Shown piece after piece: positions 1 to 7,098 of a stretch of 14,942 nucleotides of DNA. The notes under the pieces were generated by a model that ran no database searches, was not told the origin of the DNA, and worked only from the letters and a program-made list of their open reading frames with translations. This DNA comes from Stephanodiscus triporus (Eukaryota > Bacillariophyta > Thalassiosirophyceae > Thalassiosirales > Thalassiosiraceae), in contig JALLAZ010000482.1 of NCBI GenBank assembly GCA_036939755.1, positions 1 through 14,942 on the forward strand, given 5' to 3'. Within the stretch, counting starts at the first letter, position 1. Each line of letters starts with the position of its first letter. Both the position numbers and the translations under genes were made by a program.

Positions 1-822
1 TTATCTTCGCGCCAAAATAAATTCCTTGTAGCAAACAAACTTTCCCCCCTTTTTTTCCCCCAATCCAGTGTCTTCCAGGGGTTACAAAACTCGTTCCCGC
101 GCGAGCGAACAAAGAGCGAACAGAGAGCAAATCGCGGCGTAATGCCCCTCTAAACCTACAGTATAATCTACGAGAGACTTTACTGGCGGAACAGTTGTTG
201 CGTGTCCCGGGAAAATAAACGGACAAGAGAGAAAAGAGAGCGAAACCGATGCCGCCATGGTATGGCGTGGCTTCGACGCCCGCCCGTCCTCCTCGGAGAA
301 TTGTTAGTTCGCGATTTTACCAACAACCAACGCCCTTGATCCTGCCACATCTGTCGGATTTGCTGCATTTACCCGGTGGTCGCGGTCCATCCCGTCGGCG
401 GGAGTCGTTCGTCGTTCGTCGTCGGCGGGTGGACATCGAGCCTGGCACTCCCGCATCCTGCAGCAGTCGTGTCGTCGTCGACGCCGACCTCGTCGTGTCG
501 GCCCCGCGCCCGGAGGGGAAGGAGGAGGAGCGTCTTCGTCTTCGTCCGCCCCCCCGCGTCGGCCGCGGCGACGACGACGACGATCCCCGGCGGCGCCAGT
601 CGTCGGCCCGGACCTTCCCGCGGGCATCATCGTCGCGCGGGCGTACCCCCCCCCCCGCCGGGTGCGGCGGCGGCCGTAGTCGTCGCGACGGGGACGAAGG
701 ATCTCGTCTTCGTCGCCCGACGTCGCGAACCGCGGAGAAAAGTCGAGCGCTTCGCTGGACGCTCGCGCCAGGACGGAGGCTGATAAATTATTCGGCTCCT
801 TGCGTCGGCGGGATACGGCGCC
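1..822. other. GC-rich non-coding or unassigned stretch
   Basis: I find no convincing gene here. Bases 1-240 are AT-mixed and look like an upstream region. From about 370 to 780 the DNA is very GC-rich and full of CGTCGT-type trinucleotide runs, plus an 11-base C run at 646-656. Long open frames exist on both strands, but they translate into Arg-, Ser- and Pro-rich strings in every frame. That is the expected result of CGT/GAC repeats and not evidence of coding. The stretch may be the 5' flank or leader of the gene that appears to begin at 823. Confidence 0.5.
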
Positions 823-1336
823 ATGCAGCAGCTACTTCCCCCGTCGTCGACGTCGTCATCTTCCACGGCCGCCGCACCATCTTCGTCCGCAAACGCTATC
901 AATTCGGACATGGTATCATTCGGGAGTCAGGCGAGGCCGCGCTGATGGGCGGGATGGCGAGCGGGGCCGGCATCGGCATCGGCATGGGCAGCGGAAGCTC
1001 TGGGAATTTCAATTTATTGAGCAACGGCGCCAATAATAAAGGCAGCTCGATGGCGGGGGGATGGGACTGGCGATGGAGCCCCCCGGGATCATCCTGCACG
1101 GTGAGTTTTCTTCTCCGTGATTTTAGTACTTTCGTCTTTGATTGCGTGAAAGGTTGGATTATCCTCCCCATCGTCGTTTCGCGGCGCCATCTCCCAGGCA
1201 AGGACGGAGGACGATGGATCGAGTTTTCAACTTTTCAACGTGCAGCGATTTCGATGCGCAACGCGCGCACGAGGCTCTCAATATTTACCTGCCTTTCCCA
1301 GAAGGAAGACATGGGCATCTATACGTTCGAAAGTAG
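823..1336 (+). pseudogene. Possible two-exon gene with broken reading frame
   Basis: I do not recognise this gene. An ATG at 823 opens a diatom-like disordered N-terminus rich in Gln, Ser and Ala (MQQLLPPSSTSSSSTAAAPS) that stops at 943-945. A Gly-rich stretch (MGGMASGAGIGIGMGSG) follows in the next frame from 945. Another shift near the G run at 1055-1060 brings in a frame reading MGLAMEPPGIILHG, which ends at a consensus donor (GTGAGT, 1101). Beyond a putative intron, the same frame reads MDRVFNFSTCSDFDAQRAHE from 1214 and ends with TAG at 1334-1336. Both breaks fit loss of one base in or near G-rich tracts, so either assembly error or true decay is possible. The frames after the intron are uncertain: acceptor CAG at 1197 feeds one frame and AAG at 1202 feeds the other. 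Confidence 0.35.
1101..1202 (+). other. Putative intron in the broken gene
   Basis: The donor GTGAGT at 1101 is a strong match to other donors in this window. The acceptor is either AAG ending at 1202 (102-bp intron, keeps the frame reading MDRVFNFSTCSD) or CAG ending at 1197 (97 bp, stronger site, other frame). The two acceptors lead to different C-termini. Confidence 0.4.
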
Positions 1337-1411
1337 AAGGGCCGAGGTCATGGCGTGTTTTTCTCAAGCCGTCGCTGAGTAGAAGATAGAGTTGTAGTTG
1401 GTGGCCGTCGG

Positions 1412-2246
1412 TTTTGTGTAGTTTTTCTGCAAACCATCGCCAGAGTAGGATTCAAATCGTCTTTACCACCCCACAAAAAAGGCGGAGGAGCCACAAAAAG
1501 ATTGTTGCGCTTTGCTCAAGCAATCCAAGAGTATTTGAAGAAAGCGCAATACAAAAAAGAAAGGTGAGGAGATTGATCAATGACCGACTGTTCCCTTCTT
1601 CTTCCGCCCATCTCAACTCCACCGATCTCATAATATTTCATGTTCACATCACAGCATGTTTGGGATTGGATTTAGCATACGTCACTATCGTTTCACTTTT
1701 TCTACACCGGCGAGACGAAACTTGTTTGAAAGCCGTGGCCTGCCTACTCCTCGTCAAATCGGGATTATCGGCGGACCGGGATGTTATACCCCTCTCACCC
1801 CAGTTGAGGCCGTGTACTCCCCCGAGCCCCGGCAAAAGTGGGTGTGCACGGAACGATACATTGAGTCATCATGTGACCGGAGATTCTTCGACGGCGTGCA
1901 GGGCGCAAACACCACCATCATTGGCGGGGGGATTGTCCGATCAGGCTTTTCGTCCATTGACGATGAGAGTTGCTGGATCCCTCTGACCCCTCCTCGTCTC
2001 GGCGGGGGGATTATCGAACAGGGCTGTCCTCCAGTGGACCTGAGTCCCTTTCAGATTGATGGAGGGGCAGATGAGGTAGAAGAAGCGGCTGAGATTGGGT
2101 ATAACACCCCCAAAGCCATGGTCTCTGTCGCCCGCCAGTTCGCGCGGTGCCAGCCCGTGTTGGGTTTGATGTGGGTTCGACACCCTGAGCATGGTTTGGT
2201 GCGTCGTTCGGCAAGAATTGCTGCACGCACCACATGCAAACCCTAA
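1412..2246 (+). CDS. Unrecognised protein, two exons, start unresolved
   Basis: I do not recognise this protein. The first exon is open from at least 1412 and contains a basic helical stretch, GGGATKRLLRFAQAIQEYLK, ending in an AG phase-2 boundary at 1563. A consensus intron follows, and the second exon (1655-2246) continues in frame from ATG 1656 and encodes 196 residues to the stop. Its middle is rich in Gly, Ile and Pro with loosely repeated phrases (GCYTPLTPVE and CWIPLTPPRL; IGIIGG and TIIGGG). The C-terminus is basic: LVRRSARIAARTTCKP. RRSxRIA-type tails also occur in linkers of Copia-type polyproteins, so transposon origin is possible; this is inference. The true 5' end is not visible. 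It could lie in an upstream exon, possibly the broken gene at 823-1336, or after a CAG acceptor near 1442. If only ATG 1656 is used, the product is 196 aa. Base composition lacks the CGT repeats seen further right. Confidence 0.45.
1564..1654 (+). other. Intron, 91 bp
   Basis: It begins GTGAGG, has a pyrimidine-rich middle (TTCCCTTCTTCTTCCGCCC) and ends TCACATCACAG. Joining 1563 to 1655 restores one open frame (…KKE-S-MFGIGF). The length is in the range of the other introns in this window. Confidence 0.55.
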
Positions 2247-2702
2247 TTGTGGGCAACGCCATAGAGGTGGGAGGAAGAGTGAGGAGAGAGATACCAGCAG
2301 AGACAAGGGATAGAGATGAGGGGTTCATGTTGGCAACAGAAACGCCACAATCAACGTTGAGAGGGGGTGAGAGGTTGGGTGGGCCGTTCCTTCCTCTGCG
2401 TCCAGTGGTCACCCACACGATTTTATCTGAGGAAGTTGAGAAGTTTCTCCGGAGACTCGTGGACTGGCTCTTGGGAGGAATTTGGCTATTTGTTGAGAAG
2501 AACCCCAGTTTGGAAGTGAATGCATTCGTTTGGAGGAAGGGGGCAGCGGTCTTCTCACCCTTCCTCCAGCGATGTAGTGAGGGAAAGGGGACGGCGGGCG
2601 ACAGAAGTGTCGGCGGTGGACGGCAGTGGAGCGATGGCGGTGGACAGAGGTTTAGGTGGCGGTGGCGGTGGCGATAGATGATGGCTGACGACGTGGGGGT
2701 CA
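2247..2702. other. Unassigned stretch with a weak open frame
   Basis: A + strand frame from ATG 2234 to 2677 is open for 147 codons. It contains an amphipathic piece (LSEEVEKFLRRLVDWLLGG) but ends in Arg/Trp and Gly repeats translated from a GGTGGC microsatellite (about 2590-2675). The reverse strand is also open here, with a Ser/Pro-rich string. I cannot call a gene on either strand. Directly after the TAG at 2675-2677 come ATG ATG and a short frame (MMADDVGVK) running into the first copy of the direct repeat. Confidence 0.3.
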
Positions 2703-2809
2703 AGGTGAATCCTTATTTGATGTGTGCTTTTATTCCCACTATTCATGCCTTATTTATCAAGGTCCATCAAGGCGAAGATCGTTTGTTGTTGTCATCTGAA
2801 TCTCTTCTT
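2703..2809 (+). repeat. Direct repeat copy 1, intron-like
   Basis: This copy begins AGGTGAATCCTTATTTGATG. It aligns without gaps to the second copy 181 bp downstream, with 14 mismatches by my hand count over 107 bp (about 87% identity). It starts like a splice donor (AAG|GTGAAT) and is followed by ATCGATTTCAG, ending at 2820, which looks like a splice acceptor. Confidence 0.8.
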
Positions 2810-2820
2810 ATCGATTTCAG

Positions 2821-2884
2821 GCATCTTTGGAGCGAGTGTTGTGTTTGGTTCAGCCAAGTGTTGACTTGGCACTGTCTTGAGAAA
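2821..2884 (+). other. Exon-like segment between the two repeats
   Basis: This segment lies between an acceptor-like TTTCAG (to 2820) and a donor-like AAAG|GTGAGT (2885). Joined to the AAG ending at 2704, it reads on from MMADDVGVK as ASLERVLCLVQPSVDLALS and stops at 2878-2880. The total would be 28 residues from the ATG at 2678, too short to call a gene. It may be a remnant of a larger one. Confidence 0.3.
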
Positions 2885-2990
2885 GGTGAGTCCTTATTTG
2901 ATGTGTGCTTTTCTTCCCACTATTCATATCTTATTAATCAAGGTCTGTCAAGGTGAAGTTCGTTCATTGTTGTAGTCCGAATCTCTTCTT
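2884..2990 (+). repeat. Direct repeat copy 2, intron-like
   Basis: This is the second copy of the 107-bp repeat, starting AGGTGAGTCCTTATTTGATG with a better donor consensus than copy 1. Unlike copy 1, no pyrimidine-CAG acceptor follows it; the sequence runs into TTAACATAAAGCC and then the CAAGT satellite. Confidence 0.8.
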
Positions 2991-3000
2991 TTAACATAAA

Positions 3001-3166
3001 GCCAAGAATCCAAGCCAAAATCCAAGTGAAGAACCAAGTCAGTCACATAAAGTCAAGTCAAGTCAAGTCAAGATCAAGTCAAGATCAAGTCAAGATCAAG
3101 TCGAGATCAAGTCAAGATCAGTCAAGAGCCCAAGCAAAACCAAGATCAAGCAAGTCAAGCCAAGCC
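3001..3166. repeat. CAAGT / CAAGATCAAGT satellite tract
   Basis: The tract is imperfect tandem DNA built on CAAGT and an 11-base form CAAGTCAAGAT. It is most regular at about 3051-3122 and decays into AAGCCAAG-type units at both edges. The Ser/Lys/Gln-rich open frame across it is a product of the repeat. Confidence 0.85.
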
Positions 3167-3395
3167 TTCTTTTTCGACCTCCTCCTCGTCCTCCTTCCTC
3201 CCAAGAGGGAAGCGACCTCTTTAAATAAGCGCTTAGAGGCTGGCTCCTCTTTAATACTGCTCTCATCTCTACATCGGCTTGTGGGATCCTCTGTTGAATC
3301 ACTCAAATCTGCTTGCTAACTACTAAAGGTTTCAGTAACCTCCCACAGCTTGGGGCTGTGTGGACACCTGTGCTTATTCGCAGTGTGGACCTCCC
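3167..3395. mobile_element. Possible LTR-like or promoter-like fragment
   Basis: After the satellite there is a T-rich tract, a TTTAAATA TATA-like box at 3220-3227 flanked by GACCTCT and AGAGGCT, and repeated CTCTTTAA motifs. An inverted repeat CCACAGCTTGGGGCTGTGTGG lies around 3343-3363, and a 7-bp direct repeat TGTGGAC occurs at 3359-3365 and 3384-3390. This arrangement would suit the edge of a retroelement such as a solo LTR, but I could not define both ends or a target-site duplication. The transporter fragment on the other strand loses its family resemblance around here. Confidence 0.25.
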
Positions 3396-3744
3396 GATAG
3401 TTTTGCTCCAGATGGTAGTCGTACGACGCGAACGACGACGACGACGACGGCGACGAATACGGCCGCCTCGACGAGCGGAGGAGGTCGACGGAGTAATTGA
3501 GGACCGGTAGGGCGATGCCCACGTTCACGGCGTTGTAGGACGTGGAGTAGTTCGATATCATCGCCGTTAGCTGATCCGGATTGCCCAGCGCGGAGCGCAG
3601 GAGCGCCGAGCAACTCCGTTGCGCGGGGGGGTCGCGTCGTGCCGTCGTCGTGGTCGAAATGCGGGAGACGGCGTCGGAGGGATCGTCATCGTAGTCCGAT
3701 GCCGAAAAAGACATCTGGGGAGACGAATAATCGTTCGGGCTCAT
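3316..3744 (-). pseudogene. MFS transporter, N-terminal exon only (truncated)
   Basis: The open frame encodes 142 residues from ATG 3744. Residues 1-55 are a polar, Ser/Asp/Thr-rich cytosolic tail. Residues 60-84 (with NYSTSYNAVNVGIALPVLNY) read as the first transmembrane helix of a major-facilitator transporter; the asparagine-rich N-STSYNAVNVG pattern recalls proton-coupled phosphate or sugar transporters of protists. After residue 90 come a Ser-rich loop and then sequence that looks foreign (from about EVHTANKHRC). No second helix follows, and no later MFS segment is found on the minus strand to the left. Either a large intron carries the rest outside the window or the gene was cut when the repeat DNA arrived. 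It is divergent from the hydratase gene, with 209 bp between the starts. Substrate cannot be read from one helix. Confidence 0.55.
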
Positions 3745-3953
3745 CGTCGTCTTCGTCCGACGGAGCCGAGAGGTGGCAAAATGGCATGGACCAAAAACAA
3801 CACACTAAGTAAACGTCGTCCCTTCCAACAATATTCCTGTCTACATTACTGATTCCTACGCGAGCCACTTCCGGGGCATACGGCCTTCTCTTCTTTCTTC
3901 CCCCGGACCATTCCCCCCCCTCCCCGCCCCCCCAAAATACATCTCTCTCGACG
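3745..3953. promoter_or_regulatory. Divergent intergenic region, transporter fragment / hydratase
   Basis: These 209 bp separate the ATG of the minus-strand transporter exon from the ATG of the hydratase and must hold the promoter of at least the hydratase. Just upstream of the hydratase start is a pyrimidine-rich stretch (about 3888-3935) including runs of C, which resembles a transcription-start or leader region. No canonical TATA box stands out. Confidence 0.4.
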
Positions 3954-5348
3954 ATGTCGTCGTCGACGACGACGTCGTCCGGCACGGAGGAGGGGGAGGA
4001 GGACGTCGTCGTCGTGAAATCCCTAGTGGCGCACTTCACCAGAAGGGATCTCGTCCTATACGCGCTCGGGATCGGATGCTGCGGCGGCGGCGGCGACGAC
4101 GTCGACATCGATCGACATCGCGAGTTGAGATACGTCTACGAGGGCCATCCGGAATTCGAGGCCTTCCCGTCGTTCCTGCTTTCGCTGCCGTTCGTCGCCG
4201 TCGCCTCCTCCCCCGCCCGACGACGAAACGCGGATGGTCGGGACGACGACGACGACGACGACGACGTCGGTCCCGCCGCGTTCGGCATTCGTCCCTTCCC
4301 GCCGGAGTTCATGTCGAATTACATCGAGGACGGTGCGTCAAAGAATTGCGGACTGCTGCCCGGGCGGTTCTTTCGGAACGACGACGCGGGCGACGACGGG
4401 AGGAGGTTCTGCGCGCGAGGAGGGGATGTGCCGATATTGCACGTTTCCCAGGATCTGGCGTTGCACGACGGTGGGATGGAGTCGTTCGTCGTCGGGCGCG
4501 ACGACGACGACGTGGATCCGCCGATGTCGATGCGGATCGAGACGCGTATCTCGTCCGTCGAGCCGCGCAAAATCGGAACGTTCGTCACGTCCGTGACGAC
4601 GTATCGTCATAATCGACGCGGCGGAACACGCGTCGCTACTTCTCGAATGGTGGCGCTGATCCTTGGCCTCGATCCCGACGCGGTGGTTCCGTATCGGTCA
4701 CCGCCGTCGAGGGAGGACGAGGTTATCTTCATCGACGTGCCGAGTATGGGGAAGAACGATCGAATCGGCGATGCCGGAAATTCGGACGACGTAAGGGACG
4801 AAGGGTCGATCGACGGAAAGTCTACCGTAGTTCGATATCGCATACCGAATAATGCGGCGCTATTGTACAGGCTCAGCGGCGATTATAATCCGATTCACGT
4901 GGTAGACAATCTCTCGAGATTGGCCGGTGTAGCGCGTTCGAGCGGACCCGTGCTTCACGGCCTGTGTACACTGGGGTATACTTTGCGCGCGGTCATGAGT
5001 CACGTTCATCGTAGGCGTCGGAGGATGAAACGCCGAAGGGAATGGGAAAGCGATGCGTGGAGGTTAATATCTGTTCGATGCGACTTCGTCCGGCCCGTTT
5101 TCGTTAATGACGCCTTGCGTGTGGAGGTCTGGGACGATGGAGAAAAGTGTCCGAGCGCCGGTAGTGGACCAGTTTTGGATGTTTGCTTTCGCGTGTTTCG
5201 AGAACGACGTCGTGACGAACGCCACGGCGAGGATTCGGTCGACGTCGACAAGCACTGTGGTGATGATGTGGTATTGGATAAGGGCAGAGCGCAATTTCGC
5301 CTCAAGGGGTCAGGATCGGAAGATGTAGGGGCCATATCCAGATTGTGA
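3954..5348 (+). CDS. Peroxisomal MaoC/hydratase-2 type enoyl-CoA hydratase
   Basis: A single exon encodes 464 aa. The C-terminal half carries the hydratase-2 signature YRLSGDYNPIHVVDNLSRLA (residues 305-324), with the catalytic Asp310 and His315 and Asn312 in the expected spacing, followed by GPVLHGLCTLGYTLRAV (331-347). The N-terminal half has the substrate-binding hot-dog features: DLVLYALGIG (32-41), YVYEGHPEF (60-68) and FPSFLLSLPF (71-80). The family hydrates trans-2-enoyl-CoA to (3R)-hydroxyacyl-CoA, as in the hydratase part of peroxisomal multifunctional enzyme type 2. The last three residues, SRL, form a type 1 peroxisomal targeting signal, so a role in peroxisomal beta-oxidation is likely. 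It is a stand-alone hydratase here, with no dehydrogenase or SCP2 domain. Insertions include an Asp run (97-104), an Asp/Gly-rich loop (142-157) and a basic run (353-362) from CGT/GAC repeats. The ATG chosen follows a pyrimidine-rich leader, and the family homology begins soon after. Confidence 0.9.
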   Translation: MSSSTTTSSGTEEGEEDVVVVKSLVAHFTRRDLVLYALGIGCCGGGGDDVDIDRHRELRYVYEGHPEFEAFPSFLLSLPFVAVASSPARRRNADGRDDDDDDDDVGPAAFGIRPFPPEFMSNYIEDGASKNCGLLPGRFFRNDDAGDDGRRFCARGGDVPILHVSQDLALHDGGMESFVVGRDDDDVDPPMSMRIETRISSVEPRKIGTFVTSVTTYRHNRRGGTRVATSRMVALILGLDPDAVVPYRSPPSREDEVIFIDVPSMGKNDRIGDAGNSDDVRDEGSIDGKSTVVRYRIPNNAALLYRLSGDYNPIHVVDNLSRLAGVARSSGPVLHGLCTLGYTLRAVMSHVHRRRRRMKRRREWESDAWRLISVRCDFVRPVFVNDALRVEVWDDGEKCPSAGSGPVLDVCFRVFRERRRDERHGEDSVDVDKHCGDDVVLDKGRAQFRLKGSGSEDVGAISRL

Positions 5349-5586
5349 CATACTCACCTCCTCTCAGAGGGGTCGACAGTAGTTAAAGAAGCTGCTTAGC
5401 AATTTAAGCTGGATTTTTTTTACTTCCTCTGCGAACACTTGTCTATACCTTGCCCGGACCGGACGGTCTATATATCAACGATGATATCAATAAACTCAAT
5501 GATCATATATTGGTCATAATTTTTTATTGAATGCTTTCGTATTGCGTATGTGTAACCATCGTACTAAATTCGAGATTAAATCAGAT
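5349..5586. other. 3' intergenic region between convergent genes
   Basis: This is AT-rich DNA between the hydratase stop and the dehydrogenase stop on the other strand. An AATAAA at 5489-5494 on the + strand, about 140 bp past the hydratase stop, could act as a polyadenylation signal. No further gene is seen. Confidence 0.5.
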
Positions 5587-6803
5587 TTAGAAAGGTAGAG
5601 CTTTGCCGGCCCAATCTAATTAATGAAAGATACGAAAGTCAGAAGATTGAAACAGGAGAACTGAAAAAATTAATATACCATGCAAGCTGGAAACTCACCG
5701 TAGAACCCTCCCGTATTTCTTTCGTCAAGCGATTCGATCACGTCCAACAATCTATCAACCTACGGTACAAATAAAAGGGTCAAGGAAAGAAAATAAAAGA
5801 AAAGCAAAGAAAACGAGGTCGTGACATTCGCGCAGCGTTAAACCGCCGAAAAACAATCGCGCGCAAGCCGCACTCACAGTGAACTCCACGGGGAACAATC
5901 TCCCCTCGCCTACGTTCCGTCGGAACGGCCTGCTCAATCCCGTGTCCGTCGTGCCCGGATGAAGCGCGACGATCCATGTTCCCTGCCTCGCCAACTCGTG
6001 TCCCATCGTGCGAGTGGCCTGATTCAACGCCGACTTCGACATTCGGTAGCTGTACCACCCGCCGGATAGGTTGTCGGATATCGACCCCACGCGCGCGCTC
6101 AGGTTGACGATGACCGTCGGCGGACGATGGCGGCCGGGCGGCAGGAGCGGGAGATCCACCCGCAGTCCGTCCATCATCTCGACGGTCCGACGTCCGCCCT
6201 TGGTTCGCATGAGCGGCGACAATGCCCTCGCGAGCATGGTCGGCCCGACGGCGTTCACCGACATCGTCTTCATCAACCAATCGCGGTCGAGTTTCGACAG
6301 CGACCGTTCCGGTCCGGGCGTGGTCGCGCCTCCGTCCCCGAGTATCCCCGCGACGTTCAGTAGGAGGTCCACCCTGCGGTATTCCGTCGCTATCGTACGA
6401 GCGAGGTCGTCGATCGATTCCTGATCCTCCACGTCCAACGGCAACACGACGACCCTGTCCGGATATCGCGAGGAGAGGTCGATTAGCTCGATCGCCGTGG
6501 ACGGCGATCGGCAGCAAGCTAGGACCTTCCCCTCCGTCCGCTCGAGGAGGCCAACGACGAAACGCAGCCCTATCCCGCGCGACGAGCCGTTCACCACGAA
6601 GACCGCATCGCGATCGGCGTTCCGAGTCGTCGCGGCGGTCGTCGTCGTCGCGACTGCGCGTTGTTGTTGTTGTTGTTGTTGCGCCTCCTTTTCCTCGCCA
6701 GTCGTCGTCGTCGTCGTCGTCGTCGCACTTCTTCGGAATTCGATGTCCGGGAAAACGGACGCGCCGTGCGACGACGGTGGCTCGGGGGCCTCGAAGGACG
6801 TGT

Positions 6804-6834
<31 letters not shown>

Positions 6835-7098
6835 ATATGGCCGTCCGACGTCCCCCGACGCCGGCGTGGGTCGCGGATGAGCGATGGACCGCGGCGATGA
6901 GCCGCGATGGACGAAGTACGATGACGAGGACGAGGGATGATGATGATGATGGCGCGACGACGACCGATGGTTATTATCGAAGTAGACGGATGATAATGCG
7001 CTTCGTCGTCCGATGCGGCCCGAGCTCGCGCAGGACCGCGCCGCCGCCGCCGGTAGGAGGAGGAGGGATGCCATTCTATTGATTCCGGCGAGTCGCAT
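5587..7098 (-). CDS. Short-chain dehydrogenase/reductase, C-factor/sniffer-like, three exons
   Basis: Exons on the minus strand are 7098-5878, 5759-5699 and 5615-5587, giving 436 aa. Residues 1-40 (MRLAGINRMASLLLLPAAAA then Arg/Ser-rich) resemble an organelle presequence, more mitochondrial than plastid since no ASAFAP motif is seen. Residues 41-160 are low complexity: His, Ser, Thr and Gln runs. The Rossmann domain starts at about 165: VVNGSSRGIGL (Gly171, Gly175, Gly177) for NAD(P), LPLDVED (219-225), LLNVAGI (246-252), VNLSARVGSI (331-340, with Ser334 or Ser339 as the catalytic candidate), and Tyr351-x3-Lys355. LHPGTTDTGL (379-388) and, across the introns, GGFYDWAGKALPF at the C-terminus match the CsgA/C-factor and sniffer-type SDR subfamily, whose members end in a similar FxxWxGxxxPW-like tail. 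The substrate is unknown. Both splice joins preserve the frame exactly, so the model is strong except for the exact N-terminus. Confidence 0.9.
5616..5698 (-). other. SDR intron 2, 83 bp
   Basis: Read on the minus strand it starts GTGAGTTTCC at 5698 and ends TTAATTAG at 5616. The join is phase 1 (G|AT gives Asp) and yields FYDWAGKALPF followed by TAA. A nearer acceptor, TTTTTTCAG, exists upstream but does not give the family C-terminus. Confidence 0.8.
5760..5877 (-). other. SDR intron 1, 118 bp
   Basis: On the minus strand it starts GTGAGTGCGG at 5877 and ends TTGTACCGTAG at 5760. The join is phase 0, linking LFPVEFT to VDRLLDVIESL, as expected for this SDR subfamily. Read through without splicing, the frame gives an unrelated hydrophobic tail. 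Confidence 0.85.
6660..6833. repeat. Cluster of trinucleotide microsatellites inside the SDR gene
   Basis: Three near-perfect tracts occur: TTG repeats at about 6660-6680 (poly-Gln in the SDR), GTC repeats at about 6701-6724 (poly-Thr) and ACG repeats at about 6804-6833 (poly-Ser). All are in the disordered linker before the catalytic domain and are likely to vary in length between alleles. Confidence 0.85.

Noticed and set aside
249..1382. Long + strand open frame of 377 codons
   Set aside because: Its first 180 codons are Arg/Ser/Pro-rich output of CGT repeats, and all frames are open there. Only pieces after 823 look protein-like, and those are in several frames.
2011..2703. Minus-strand open frame of 230 codons
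   Set aside because: It is a Ser/Pro/Thr-rich string with no domain, opposite the spliced + strand exon, and looks like antisense of a coding stretch.
3001..3166. Possible CRISPR-like array
   Set aside because: Units are 5-11 bp with no distinct spacers and the context is eukaryotic; it is a satellite.
3026..3319. + strand open frame over the CAAGT satellite
   Set aside because: The Ser/Lys/Gln repeats come directly from the tandem DNA.
4076..4612. Arg-run open frame within the hydratase gene
   Set aside because: It is an out-of-frame reading of GAC/CGT repeats inside a well-supported enzyme.
6222..7082. + strand open frame opposite the SDR
   Set aside because: It is a low-complexity shadow. 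The minus strand has complete SDR motifs and a consistent three-exon model.
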